Shown here: piece by piece, positions 25,278-35,409 of the stretch
How positions within the stretch are numbered: the stretch's first letter is position 1
Layout of the letters: each line of letters starts with the position of its first letter
Source of the DNA: Podocnemis expansa
Lineage: Eukaryota > Chordata > Testudines > Podocnemididae
Direction of reading: 5' to 3'
Assembly (NCBI GenBank): GCA_007922195.1
Contig: ML682088.1
Coordinates: 4,056,922 to 4,120,921, forward strand
Length of the DNA: 64,000 nt
The notes under the pieces: generated by a model
Database searches by the model: none
What the model was told of the DNA's origin: nothing
The model's input: only the letters and a program-made list of their open reading frames with translations
Translations under genes and position numbers: made by a program

Positions 25278-25380
25278 TCCAAAAGGGTAGCCGTGTTAGT
25301 CTAGCTCAGCAAAACAAACAAGGAGTCCATTTGTTAGTTTTTAAGTGCGACAGAACTCCTTTTTGTTTTATCTCATTCTT
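25278..25380. repeat. Foldback element, collapsed copy
   Basis: 'ggtagccgtgttagtctagc', 'aaacaaacaaggagtcc' and 'gtgcgacagaactcctttt' are left and right arms joined with the centre deleted. Confidence 0.7.
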
Positions 25381-25839
25381 TGTCACCCCTATGCCCATGC
25401 ACCTCTGAGTTTCCTGGTTGCTCTTTTCACGCTCCCTCCCACGTGGAACATTCCCCTGCTGCCTTAACCACTTTCTGCATCCCACATTCCCTTTCACACC
25501 TGCTGTCCTTCTGCACCTCATGTACCCTTCTCCCATTAAACCTCTTCCTGCACCCCATCTTCCTCTGTTTCCTAATCTTCCTCTTATATCCCATATACCC
25601 ATGCTCCTCACTCTCCTTCTGCAACATAGTTCTTTGTTGCCTCATCGAGATTACAGAGACCCAGCACATTGTGCTTGGAACGAACACAAATAAAGACAGT
25701 CTTTAGTTCCTGTTTACACCAACTCTTACCTTCTTGCTCTTGCACCACGCACCTCTCAGACTGGCAAGGACTAAAAAGATTTAATCTAACTAAAAGCATT
25801 GAGCTTAACACAGAGGTATCTGGGAGAAATGTAATGGGC

Positions 25840-26043
25840 TGTGATATACACAAAGTCAGACTAGATCAGGGCTTGACAAAACCCAGGAGCCAGGTCACCA
25901 TGGTGGCCTGGGTTTGTAGCCTGGCTCCTACCTCTGCTGTGAAAATGCCAAGAATAAAATTGCTAGCACCTACCTGGGAGCCAATTTTGTCAAGCCCTGG
26001 ACTAGGTGATCTGATGGTCTCTTTCAGCCTTAAACCTCTATGA
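25840..26043 (+). repeat. CR1 LINE 3' tail, split by a hAT MITE
   Basis: 'aaagtcagactagat' at 25852-25866 continues after the inserted element as 'actaggtgatctgatggtct' and 'ttcagccttaaacctctatga' (26001-26042). This is the characteristic CR1 3' end in plus orientation. Confidence 0.75.
25867..25999. mobile_element. hAT-type MITE inserted in a CR1 tail
   Basis: The 133-bp element has perfect 15-bp terminal repeats ('cagggcttgacaaaa' and its complement). Flanks gactagat (25859-25866) and gactaggt (26000-26007) match at 7 of 8 positions. It has a short internal hairpin and no coding capacity. Confidence 0.9.
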
Positions 26044-27666
26044 AGCTACTGCTCAGACATCCCTGGCCTCTATTGTTTTCTGCCTAGTAACCAGCAAGGG
26101 CCCAAGAGGTGGCTATATTTTTTGAAAGCAGCTTGGGATGTATGACTAGAAATAGGGTGACTAAATGTCTTGATTTTATAGGGGCAGTTCTGATAGTCAG
26201 ATCTTTTCCTTATTTAGGTGTTTATTGCCCCTCACCCCTGTCATGATTTTTCACACCTGCTGTCTGGGGTCACCTAACTGGAAACAACAGGAGGTAGTCA
26301 TCTTTAGCAGGAGCAGACTCATAAAAATATGAAGTCCTTTTATTATGTTAGCATAGGTCATTAATACAATTTTATACCATCAGAAGAAATCTTGAGTGTT
26401 TCTTCCACTACGTAACAGAAACCCTATGCACTCATGAAAATGTATGGTGGGTGCAAATAATCTAACAGACAATTGTGACTTTTGCCCTTTTTGTTTTTAG
26501 TGTGAAATCAATGAACAGGTGTTTTCATGCTGTTTCGCCATCTCCCAGGACTCAGCCATGAGCCTGCCCAACTCCACCAGTTATTGATGAGAAAACAGGT
26601 GTCCATCTGACAGCTGAGACAGGAGCAAGTGGCCACCTTCAAAGACAAAGAGGTAAATCTGAGTGGTGTCTGAAAGGAACTGAACTCTGTACAGTTTATC
26701 TCTGAAGGAGAGGCCAGATTGCAAGAACAAGATCTAGCCTTGGTTACTTCTGGCAGTAGGTAGTGAGGCAGGAAAAAACTGCCATGCTCCCTGCGCAAGA
26801 AGGGATGAAGAATCCTCCCCAAAGGTGGAGGAGGAGAAGCCATGTGCTCACACAGCTTGATCACAGGCACCACTACCAAAAGGAACAGAAGGGTGGTGGC
26901 GATGCTAGTCAGTGACTCTCTTCATTGAGAGACAAAACATCTATCTGCCACTCTGACCTGGCATCCTGGGAGGTGTTTTGCCTGCTAGGAGCCCAAATCC
27001 AAGACATTATGAAAGGAATGTCAAGGATCATCTGGTCTTCTGCCAACCACCCCATGCTACTCATCCATCAGGGCACTAATGAATAAATTCTAATAACTGC
27101 TACCAGTCCACTAGTCTGTGACTCCTGCTACCCTTAGGGACTGACAGCAAAAATCTTACTACTGTTGTCCTGGGTTGTGGGTCCCAACGCTTTGAAACAA
27201 ACATCTGTCTGTTTATAAGTACTCTTTGTGCACTAGTTGGTTGCCTCAGTTACACCAGTGTGCTTATTTGGGCATTGAGTGAATCCCAGTGCATTGCTGT
27301 AGGTGCAAAATGTACATTTTGATTTGGCTGGTGAACAGCCGTGCATTACTGTGTGGTGCATACACGTATAGGAACATGTATCGTTGCCTGTACCCTTCTA
27401 TATTTGAACAGCATAGCTTTATTAGCATGTTCGTGCCTGAATTTTGTGTTTAGATGATTGAGTGCTTCTGAGCTTTCAGTTGGAGAGCTAGAGACTGAAC
27501 CCTGGCTCCATGGACTTAAACGTTAGTATAGTACTTATCTTTCAAATAAGACAGTATTGAGGGAGGGATGGAGGGAGGAATTAGTCTTCTAGGTCTCCCT
27601 GTGGACGTTCAGCTTCACCCTGTTATGGTAAAAACTTCTCCTATTTCTCCTTTCTTCCCAATTCAG
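26044..27666. other. Intergenic, no gene recognised
   Basis: A minus-strand frame at 26508-26879 shows no known family. A plus-strand phrase near 26620-26650 superficially recalls a KRAB start but does not continue. Confidence 0.35.
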
Positions 27667-28077
27667 CCAGAAGAAATTCTGACCTGGGGACAAACAAACC
27701 TTGAGACACAACATCTGGAGAAGCACCTCTTCTTTTGAGCCTCAGTCAGAAACGTGGGGTCCATCTGCAAGATGAATGTCAGCCACTTCCTCCTGGAACA
27801 GCACAGCCCTATCTTTAGCCAAGGCATTTATTGCTTCCTCCGAGCGGATTATTCACACAGATACACTCATGCAAACAAAGGAGGTACATGCCACATGTTC
27901 CTGGCCAAGGTTTGGGTGGGTAAGACTGTGGCTGGGAAAGCACATTACTGCCAGCTCCCAGAACAGGAACCTGGTGGGCAGCTCATTGACTTGTGTATTA
28001 ATAGTGTGACCAAACCTCAGGTGTACGTGGTCTTTGGCAACGTCCAGTGCTATCCCTACTTTCTTATCCATTACAAA
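27667..28077 (+). pseudogene. PARP-like ADP-ribosyltransferase catalytic domain relic 1
   Basis: The plus-strand exon follows acceptor 'cttcccaattcag'. It aligns by eye with catalytic domains of PARP12/PARP11/TIPARP-type mono-ADP-ribosyltransferases: 'LEKHLFF', 'VGSICKMN', 'QGIYCFLRADYSHRYT', 'MFLAKVWVGKT', 'CINSVTKPQVYVVFGNVQC', 'YPYFLIHYK'. The family's HGT motif, which carries the first catalytic residue, is replaced by Phe-Phe and an in-frame TGA at 27736-27738. Past that stop the frame stays open to 28305, well beyond the usual domain end. No upstream WWE or zinc-finger exon was recognised. I read it as a single surviving exon of a dead gene. A catalytically dead expressed form starting downstream is less likely. 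Confidence 0.7.
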
Positions 28078-28565
28078 CTCCTGTCTCAGCCTGTGGTGCT
28101 GACAGCAAAAGGAGGAGGGGCTTTTCTGCTCTCCCTGAATCATCTACCTCGGATGTATAAGGGTTTGATTTTAGTTCTTCACATTCCTTTGACCTATGCT
28201 CCTCGCAAAGGAATTTACAGCATGTTTCTGGGAATCAGAGAGTGCTGGGTGGAAGTAAATTTAGACTGGGATTTTCAAAGGAGCCTAAGGGATTTAGGTA
28301 CCTAACTCCTATTGAAAATGATTGGGAATTGGGGTCCTGACTGCAATTTAAATTCAGTGGTAGCTGAATGCTAATTTTCATACTAGGATTTTCAGAGGAG
28401 GCTGAACCCTTTCAGTGTATGGAAAACATACCCAACTAATTTCTGTAGGATTTCCTCTACCACTTTCTTGTATTTTCACTGATGATCTCTATTCTTTTTT
28501 GTAATCCACACTAATCCAACTTTGACTTTGCCCTGGTCACCTCCATTTTATCATCTATCTAAAGT
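28078..28565. other. Flank with an old palindromic repeat
   Basis: 'gattttcaaaggagcctaag' and 'ggatttaggtacctaactcc' (28269-28310) belong to a widespread amniote repeat; related pieces occur at about 9738 and 10070. Nothing coding beyond the PARP read-through. Confidence 0.4.
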
Positions 28566-29088
28566 AGTATGTCTACACTTAGAATTTAATTAATAAGGAT
28601 TAATTTGAATTAAATTAATGCATGGCTACACTGGCTTTCGTTAATTCAGACTAAGGAATTCCTTAGCTTGAGTTAATGAAATCTTAGTTCAAAGCTATAA
28701 AACCCAGTTTAACTTCAAAGTAAGGGTTAATTTTAATTTATTAGTTCAAATTAAGCCAATGTAGTTGTGTCAATTCGAACTAACCATTAATTCAAATTAA
28801 CACTTTTTGACCTTCTTCCTCCTGGAGTGCCTTCCTTCTTTCTATATATTGGATGCAGGCTGCCTAATATCACCCCAACCATCTTACCTGTGGGTCCTTT
28901 TTGGGGGCCATCTTGCTACAACTCCCATGGTGCCCTTCTCTTAATTCAAACTAGGAAGTCTTGTCCATGGACATGCTAGTTTGAATTGGTTTTCCTAGTG
29001 TAGCCCTGTTAATTTGAATTAACTTTGTTTGAACTAATTAGTTCAAATTAAGTTAATTCAAACTAACCTTCTAAGTGTAGACGTAGCC
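28566..29088. mobile_element. TIR DNA transposon with foreign-looking core
   Basis: It starts 'tatgtctacacttag' and ends 'ctaagtgtagacgtagcc'. Both flanks inside are built of 'aattcaaactaa'-type palindromes. The core (about 28805-28940) is a non-AT segment, part of which (28859-28892) recurs inverted just outside the element at 29485-29518. Confidence 0.7.
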
Positions 29089-30339
29089 AATAAGAATGGG
29101 TATGTAGGTCCCTCTGGGTTCCTCTGCAACACCATTTCTTATACTGGTCAGAAGGAGGCACTGTTGCATGAAATGAGCCCATTCTTTCTCATTCTGCTCT
29201 CTGGTGGGTCTTGTGAACCAGGATGTGTTCCTCAAATACATTAAAAATGCCACCCTTCTGTTACAATGAAATATCAACACCCTCCTCTCTCTAAAAACCA
29301 CTGATCCCCCTGTGAGCAGAAAACCTGGGCAAAGCACTGAGGGTGCCAAGGAGCTAGGGCTGAGAGACAGTCTGATAGTGGGGTGTGTAGGGGGGTAGAT
29401 ATTACAAGGCTGGCACCTCCAGGATGGGGCCCATGGGGCCTCTCTAAGCACCTCTGACTGCCTCCTCTAGAGAGGAACTAACTGCACAGGTAAGATGGTT
29501 GGGGTGATATTAGGCAGCCATACTTGGCTGCCCAGACACCACTAAGAAATGCTCCCAAACACTGGGGTACCTCCTTCTGGACTGGGAAGGGAGGGTGCAT
29601 CTGTTCTCTCTTCCTGCCTACTCCTCCTTATATCCCATTTTAGGCAATATTTTATTTGTGAGGCAGGAATACCACCTACAGTTTCCCAGCATTGTCTTAA
29701 CCACCTTGACCGACGCACTAAAAGCTGAATATCAAGTGGCAACTGCTGAACTTCTAGTCAGATCAGAACTTTTTCTTCAGATGATGTTTGTGCTTCATGC
29801 CAGTAAGGTCATTATAATGTTGAATCAAAATATTTTGGAAGATTCTGCAAAATATTTTGAGATTTCAACTTTCCTCTCCATTTGTGACAGAAAAGTCAAG
29901 ATTTCTGAAGGAACAGAAATTCCATTTCACAAGCAACTGCAAAGAAAAACCAAAGTCTTTGACCCAAATGCAACATAAAGCTTCAGAAACCAGAATGCGA
30001 ATACCCCCCCTGCCCATTTATTAGTTTAAGATCACATGATTTTAAAGCCAGTCTCATAATTTTGGGGACATGAATAATGATTTTTAAATGCTTAGGGTTA
30101 GCAAAACTGGGGAGGACTCAAAGTGATGCCAAGATATGACAGCAAGGGATTAACATCTCAGTTCAGTACAGCAGAAACTTTACATTGAGCCAGTTCCCTC
30201 TTATTCATTTTTTCACTACCTGCTGGAACAGTAGCTGTGATTGGTGTTCCAAGGGTTGAGGCAGATCATTTTCTAATGAAACAGCACTGTTAGATGACTT
30301 CAGGAGAAAAGTTTCATTCTTTATAATTCGCTTGGTGTA
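29089..30339. other. Region between DNA transposons; unrecognised frames
   Basis: Frames at 29071-29451 (minus), 29542-29742 (minus) and 29595-29978 (plus) are open but show no motif I recognise. Because 29485-29518 repeats the core of the neighbouring transposon, part of this interval may be the interior of a larger element. Confidence 0.3.
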
Positions 30340-31134
30340 CAGAGGTGGCCTTAGGCAATTAGGGGCCCTAGGCAAAGGCCCATTGTGATGGCCCCTATAG
30401 GTCCCCACAACCCCCCCCCGCAGCCCCAGCTCCACATTGCCAGCCCCCTGACAGTCTCAGCTCCCCAATCTGCAGCCCCAGCTCCCCCCCACTGGCACTA
30501 ACCCCCTGCACCTCCCGCATGGCCCCAGCTCCCCACTTATGGCCCCAAGCCCCCCCCTCTGCACCCTGCCCCCCAGCCATGACACCTCATCCACTGATGG
30601 CTTTGGCTCCCTGGAGTCAGCCTCCTCCACCCACCAGGGATCCCAAAAACCCCTGCAGCCCCAGTGGCCAAGATGCCCCTGCAGCCCCAGCACCCCACCA
30701 GGGCCCCAACCCCATCCTCCATTGCCCCAGTGCCCTGCCAGGGGCCCTCATAATGGCTTAGTGCCTGGCTGGGAGCCCCAACCTTCCTATTGCCAAAGGC
30801 AAGGCGGAGAGCAGGAGCACAGACCCGGGTCTCTGGGCTGGCCCTCCTTGCACCTGGAGGCTGAGCAGCTGACCCAGGGGTGGGGCAGGGCTGGAGCCCT
30901 GCCTTTGGGACAACCCACTCCACCCCACGCCCACCCCCAAGCATCAGGGATCTGCAACCAGGTTGGTCCTGGGTCTTGCCTCCCGACAGAGCCCTGCCCC
31001 TGCTGCCAGTGCTGGCCCCAGCCCCAGCACCCTGCCATGTGCTCTGCAGGGTTGGAGGAAGACATCACTTTCAGGGTTAAGTGAAGGGGCCCCTAGGCAG
31101 TCACCTGCTTCACCTCCCCCAAAAGCTGCCTCTG
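30340..31134. mobile_element. hAT-type element with long C-rich core
   Basis: It starts 'cagaggtggccttaggc' and ends 'aaaagctgcctctg'. Flanks ttggtgta (30332-30339) and ttggtatc (31135-31142) match at 6 of 8. The core is made of 'ccccagctcccc'-type repeats. Its open frames on both strands are low-complexity artefacts. Confidence 0.7.
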
Positions 31135-32608
31135 TTGGTATCATACAATAAGCAAGAGATTTGGGACTAGAGTCCCAAGAAAATTGCTGGCCAACACAGA
31201 CTGGAAGAAAGGGACTCACTCTCACCTCAAACTAGATTCCTCTTTTGTTTTTTGAGCCAACCTTTCAAGTAGCCACCTATCTCAATTTCTCACAGCACTG
31301 TCACACATCCTTAATTATCTCTGATTACAGCACGACTGAGACTTCTCTGTGTTTTCCTTTCCCACTACGAAGCCTCAGTGTAGTTAGCACCATGTGCACC
31401 AGCATCCTGACAGCACATCTGTATCTATAATAAAAAGGTACATAATCTACAGAGAGATACCCAATGAAAGAGTCTCTGCTTTGGAGGTCTTACTGAATGA
31501 GGGTCTGAGAGGCTGCAAAGGTGGACAAAACTAACAGACATCAGGGAATGCCAGAGGATGAAGTAGTGGAATTAAAAGGTTGGCAAAGGCACTGAAGTCT
31601 CTGCAAATGTTTATGGTGAATGAATGAAAGTCCTCTAGCACCTTAAAGACTAACATTTTTTCAGGCATAAGCTTTCATGGGCTGCAGAGATTTCCCTAAC
31701 ACCCCCACTGAATTTCCCAATGCCCTCCCTAGTTGTCAGCTAGTAACAGCAGGATACCAATTTAGTGAGCACCCCCATACCCCCTAATTTCAAGTCCTGG
31801 GGAGAATACTGATGGGCTGTGACCCACTTTGTCAGATACACTATTTTCTACTGCTCCCCTGCTAAGGCAAACTTGCACTAGGCATGTACGTAGCACAAGC
31901 CCAAACACACAGCCAGCCAACAAACACTTCCACTAGCTCCCTCAAGACTTCCAGCTAGTGTAGGGCTTCCTTGCCCCCTGCCCCTTTTGGCATGCTGCAA
32001 TGGGAGGAGCAAGCCCCACCCTGAGCCTGCCACCCAATCACTGCTCTCACCACCATGTCTAATGAAAGGTTCACAGGGGCCACATGGGAAGGAGGAATCA
32101 GGGGGAAGAAGAAAATGCAAGGAGGAATTGTATAGTTTAAGTACTGGCACTTTGGTGAGCTTGGCCTGAACACAGGGTATTGCAGTGGGATCAGGAAGCT
32201 AAAGGAGTGGGGTGTATAGAGAGTGGTAATTAAATTCTGGTGGAAACTGAAGGAAGACAGAGAATTGGAAGGAATTGCTAAGGCTCAGGCTAAATTTGCA
32301 TGGGGATGTGGTGTCTTTGTGAACATTAAGAGCTAGTTGAGATTGGGAAAGAGGTTGAGACTGGGCTTTAGAGCATTAGCTCATGCTGACCTTTTCCCAA
32401 GATAAAACTCTCTTCTGCTTTTTGGTGTAACAAACTCAGGCTCCTTCCACCAAGCTCTGGACTCCCTGGCTAATGGCTCACTAGTGTGACTGGTGGATTC
32501 TCCCTCATTGTCCTCAAGTAACCTGTTATCGCTGTCTAGGTACCTTGCACCCTGATTTCTTTTCCATGAATCAAAGTTTCAAATGCTAGGTCCACTCTCT
32601 TCTCTTAG
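31135..32608. other. Upstream region or intron of gene B
   Basis: It holds a half foldback copy at 31628-31700 ('cttaaagactaacattttttc', 'cataagctttcatgggct') and nothing coding that I recognise. A KRAB A-box exon for gene B would be expected in or before this stretch but was not found. Confidence 0.4.
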
Positions 32609-32687
32609 ATGGACCTGCTGGAAGAGTCAATGATCTTGGGACTCCAGGGCTCCACAAAAAGTGATCTGCAAGAAAATCCCTGCCCAG
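32609..32687 (+). CDS. Zinc-finger gene B, exon with KRAB-b/linker-like sequence
   Basis: The exon sits between acceptor 'ttctcttag' and donor 'cag|gtgagg'. It reads MDLLEESMILGLQGSTKSD, ending in phase 1. Joined to the next exon it gives ...ENPCPAIDSILSENEGENP. This corresponds in position to the 'LERGEEPWVPDLQGSEE ... AGDG ... SENEEENP' link between KRAB and fingers in reptile KRAB zinc-finger proteins. The ATG at 32609 lies right at the acceptor, so it may be internal, with the true start upstream. An in-frame TAG sits at the acceptor itself, which supports splicing there. Confidence 0.6.
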
Positions 32688-33826
32688 GTGAGGATGAACA
32701 TACAGCAGTTAATTCACCTACTTTACATGAATTTAGAAAGCTGGTTGTCAGCTCTTAGGTCTGTCTTTTTTTATCTGTTCTCTGAGTAGCAGCTGTGTGT
32801 TTATTGTGATATGGAGTGCTCCTTTTTGTCCTGGGGTTCTTCTGCCTTATAATAACATGAAGACAAAAGCCCCACCCATGAGAGAAAAACAAATGCTAGA
32901 GGTTTTTTTTTTTTCTTTTTCTCTGCTTTCTTTTTCTCTCTTTTGCTACAGCTGTGAGGGCACCACAAGTTAAAGAATCAGAGCAGGTGCTGTGACTTCC
33001 ACATCTGCAGTACCACGTAATCTTCCACTGTCCACCAAGCTACCTTTATGGGGTATCAGGGTCCAGCTGTGTAGTCAAGGATGTGGAAGGGCTAGGAGTC
33101 ACTGCAGAGAGAGAGAGTCTCTGTAAACCATTGCACCTGCTGGGTTCTGTGAGGAGACTTACTGCTCTGATAAGCTAATCAAATTGCTCTTTCCTTCCCT
33201 TGGAGGAAATAAATGCCAAGGGAACCTTTTGGTGTTTTAGTCCCCTACATGTGTAACTTCAACATAGGAAATGAGGTTACTTTTTATTAATGCGTTGAAT
33301 GTCAGTAACTGAGTAGGTCTGCCTGTTAGTCTCACCGAGGAAAACTTTCTCTTAAACCAGAGGGAAACTCATGTTCCTGGTGTGAGGAAAGCTCAATTTT
33401 AAAGCAGACTATAGGGAGTTGCTCTCATTAACTGACCAGTGGTGGTGTGCTTGTGAGCTGAGAAGAGGAATAAGGGGTTAAAATAAGATTCCTGGGAGGG
33501 GTCCCTTGTTTGATCCTATTCCTTCTCCTTCCTCCTTTGTGGGAAATTTTCAAAAGGTGGCGGAGAGACTCATTTGCTCACATTTGTCTCCCTCATTCCC
33601 CTGTCTCTCATTCCTCTATCACCTTTGTCTTTCTGTTCACTGATCCTCATCTTCTCACTTCCTCCTTCTCTTTGGGAAAGGGTTTGGTGGGATTTGATTT
33701 TTGGATTTAAGGCCTTATGAACAGTCACTTATTGGAGAGAGAGGTGTTTTTTCAAGCATCTTTCCAAGGCTTGCTTTCTCTCAAGGCAGGGAAAGAGCAG
33801 TGTGTGAATTCCCCTTTTTATTGCAG

Positions 33827-34492
33827 CAATTGACAGCATTCTGAGTGAAAATGAGGGGGAGAATCCTAATCAGGAAAGTCTTGAGCAAGAGGAGTTATTG
33901 CAATTGGCTGAAGCTCAAAGTCCTGGCTGGAGGAAAACCAAGCCAGAAAAGCAGCAGCAAAGGAAAAGATGTACTAAATCCACTCACCTGGCAAGAGGCT
34001 CTAAGAAACTAAAAGTCACCCTTAATCGCCAGAAGCCCCCCAGGGAAGAGAGACCTTTCAAATGTACAGAATGTGGGAAAAGCTTCAAAGGGAGCTCAAC
34101 CCTCTTCAACCATCTGAAAATCCACACAGGGGAAAAGCCCTTTGAGTGTATGAAGTGTGGCAAAACCTTCAGCAGGAAGGCAAACCTTGTGGTACATGAG
34201 AGAATCCATACAGGAGAGAGACCTTATAAATGTAAAGAATGTGAGAAAAGCTTTGGCCGGAGCTCAAATCTGATTGCACACCGTAAAACCCACATGAAAA
34301 TGAAATCTTATGCTTGTGCAGCATGCAACAAAACCTTCACTTGCAGCTCAGCCCTTGTCCAGCATCAGAAAATCCACACAGAGGAGAAACCCTACAAGTG
34401 TACAGAATGCAGGAAGAGCTTCCGTCTGAGCTCAAACTTCCTTAAACATCAGAAAGTCCATGTGAGAGAGACACCCAGTGAATGTTCAACAG
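33827..34492 (+). CDS. Zinc-finger gene B, five-finger exon
   Basis: The exon follows 'ccccttttta' and acceptor 'ttgcag', enters in phase 1 and encodes an acidic linker, then a basic stretch (KQQQRKR). Five complete C2H2 fingers follow, at about residues 104-238 of the 391-residue model. All cysteines and histidines are present. Linkers degrade toward the end: TGEKP, TGERP, then MKMKS and TEEKP. Reading straight through gives a stop at 34498-34500, but 'aacag|gtaact' at 34492/34493 is a good donor, and two in-phase exons follow. The fingers are likely to bind DNA. Intact sequence suggests a functional gene. Confidence 0.85.
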
Positions 34493-34821
34493 GTAACTGA
34501 ATTGCTTAGGTTAAAAACAGGGAGGACACAATCTCCCCTGGTTTTATTCCCAACTCATAAGTAGGGATGTGGTAGTTGGTTCCTATGAGCTTAATATAGG
34601 TCAGCAGATGACTTTGTCTGTGTTCACTTGGCTTATATTGTGGGTAGTCATTTTCACTTTTGTAAAATGGGTGAAATAAGCTAACCTTTGGTCCTGATCT
34701 GGTGCAAGGCAATTGAGAACTAGTCACAAGAGCTTAGCCTGGCTGGTAGATGATCCTATATTTACAATTCTGCCTTAGGATGCTCATCACCTAATTCCTA
34801 CTCAATGTAAATGTGTGGCTT

Positions 34822-34844
34822 TAAAAAAAAAAAAAAAAAAAAAA
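34822..34844 (+). repeat. Poly-A tract in an intron of gene B
   Basis: A run of 22 A's between the finger exon and the next coding exon. It may be the tail of an old retroposed insertion, but no SINE or LINE body is recognisable before it. Confidence 0.6.
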
Positions 34845-34898
34845 GTAAAACTAAACACTTAAAGTATGACCATGCTATTTTTCATTCCTCTTCTATAG

Positions 34899-34973
34899 TA
34901 TGTCATGAGGAACAACAAAGTGGTGGTGCAGAGAAAGCAGCTATGGACCAGTTTAGACTTGTACTTGAAGAGT
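34899..34973 (+). CDS. Zinc-finger gene B, short downstream exon
   Basis: A 75-bp exon between acceptor 'cttctatag' and donor 'gagt|gtaagt'. Entering in phase 1 it gives VCHEEQQSGGAEKAAMDQF and then RLVLEE, leaving in phase 1. The frame has no stop and the phases match both neighbours. The acidic, Gln-rich sequence ends in the start of a predicted helix that continues in the next exon. Confidence 0.7.
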
Positions 34974-35053
34974 GTAAGTAGAAAAAGGATTTCTGAAGTA
35001 CTATATAAAACACTTTAAACTGTAGAAATTAATGCTCTGTCATCTTCACACAG

Positions 35054-35409
35054 TGAGGAGAATGAGAGAGAATATGGATATGCTGCTTCTGAATCAGCAA
35101 AGTCAGCTACAGGTCCTGCAAGAGATTCAGAAACAGTTGAACATCCTCCTCCCGGGCAACGATCTCATTAACTCTAATGTGTATAGCCTGGGACTTATGC
35201 TGGGACAGCAGACAGCTGCTATGGCCTCTTTGCCTCTTCCACTTCTTCTTAACCCCAGTAACCTTCTCCCAGAAAATGCTCGGCCTTTTTCCTCTCAAAT
35301 TTCATCCCAGTCATCTACTTCTGAAGTTCTGGCTACCACACAACAACTTACAGTCTCTCAACCTACTGCTGCTCCAACAACTGCCCGATCTATCCCCCTT
35401 ATATTGTAA
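35054..35409 (+). CDS. Zinc-finger gene B, C-terminal coiled-coil exon
   Basis: The exon follows acceptor 'catcttcacacag'. The split codon TTG gives Leu, then RRMRENMDMLLLNQQSQLQ. Heptad-like leucines and isoleucines through QEIQKQLNILL suggest a coiled coil, at about residues 273-306. A hydrophobic patch (SLGLMLGQQTAAMASLP) and a Ser/Thr/Gln-rich tail ending SIPLIL and TAA follow. C-terminal oligomerisation domains are not typical of KRAB zinc-finger proteins, whose last exon normally ends with the fingers. I do not recognise a named orthologue. The domain could mediate dimerisation; that is inference. Confidence 0.7.

Noticed and set aside
26610..26660. KRAB-like phrase 'EQVATFKDKE' before a gtaaat donor-like site
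   Set aside because: The expected continuation of the A-box is absent and no acceptor in the right phase precedes it.
30539..31084. 181-codon open frame in GC-rich sequence
   Set aside because: It falls wholly inside the hAT element 30340-31134 and is low-complexity repeat translation.
32952..32986. Extra exon of gene B between 32687 and 33827
   Set aside because: There is an acceptor-like 'gctacag' and a weak donor, but including it breaks the phase into the finger exon.
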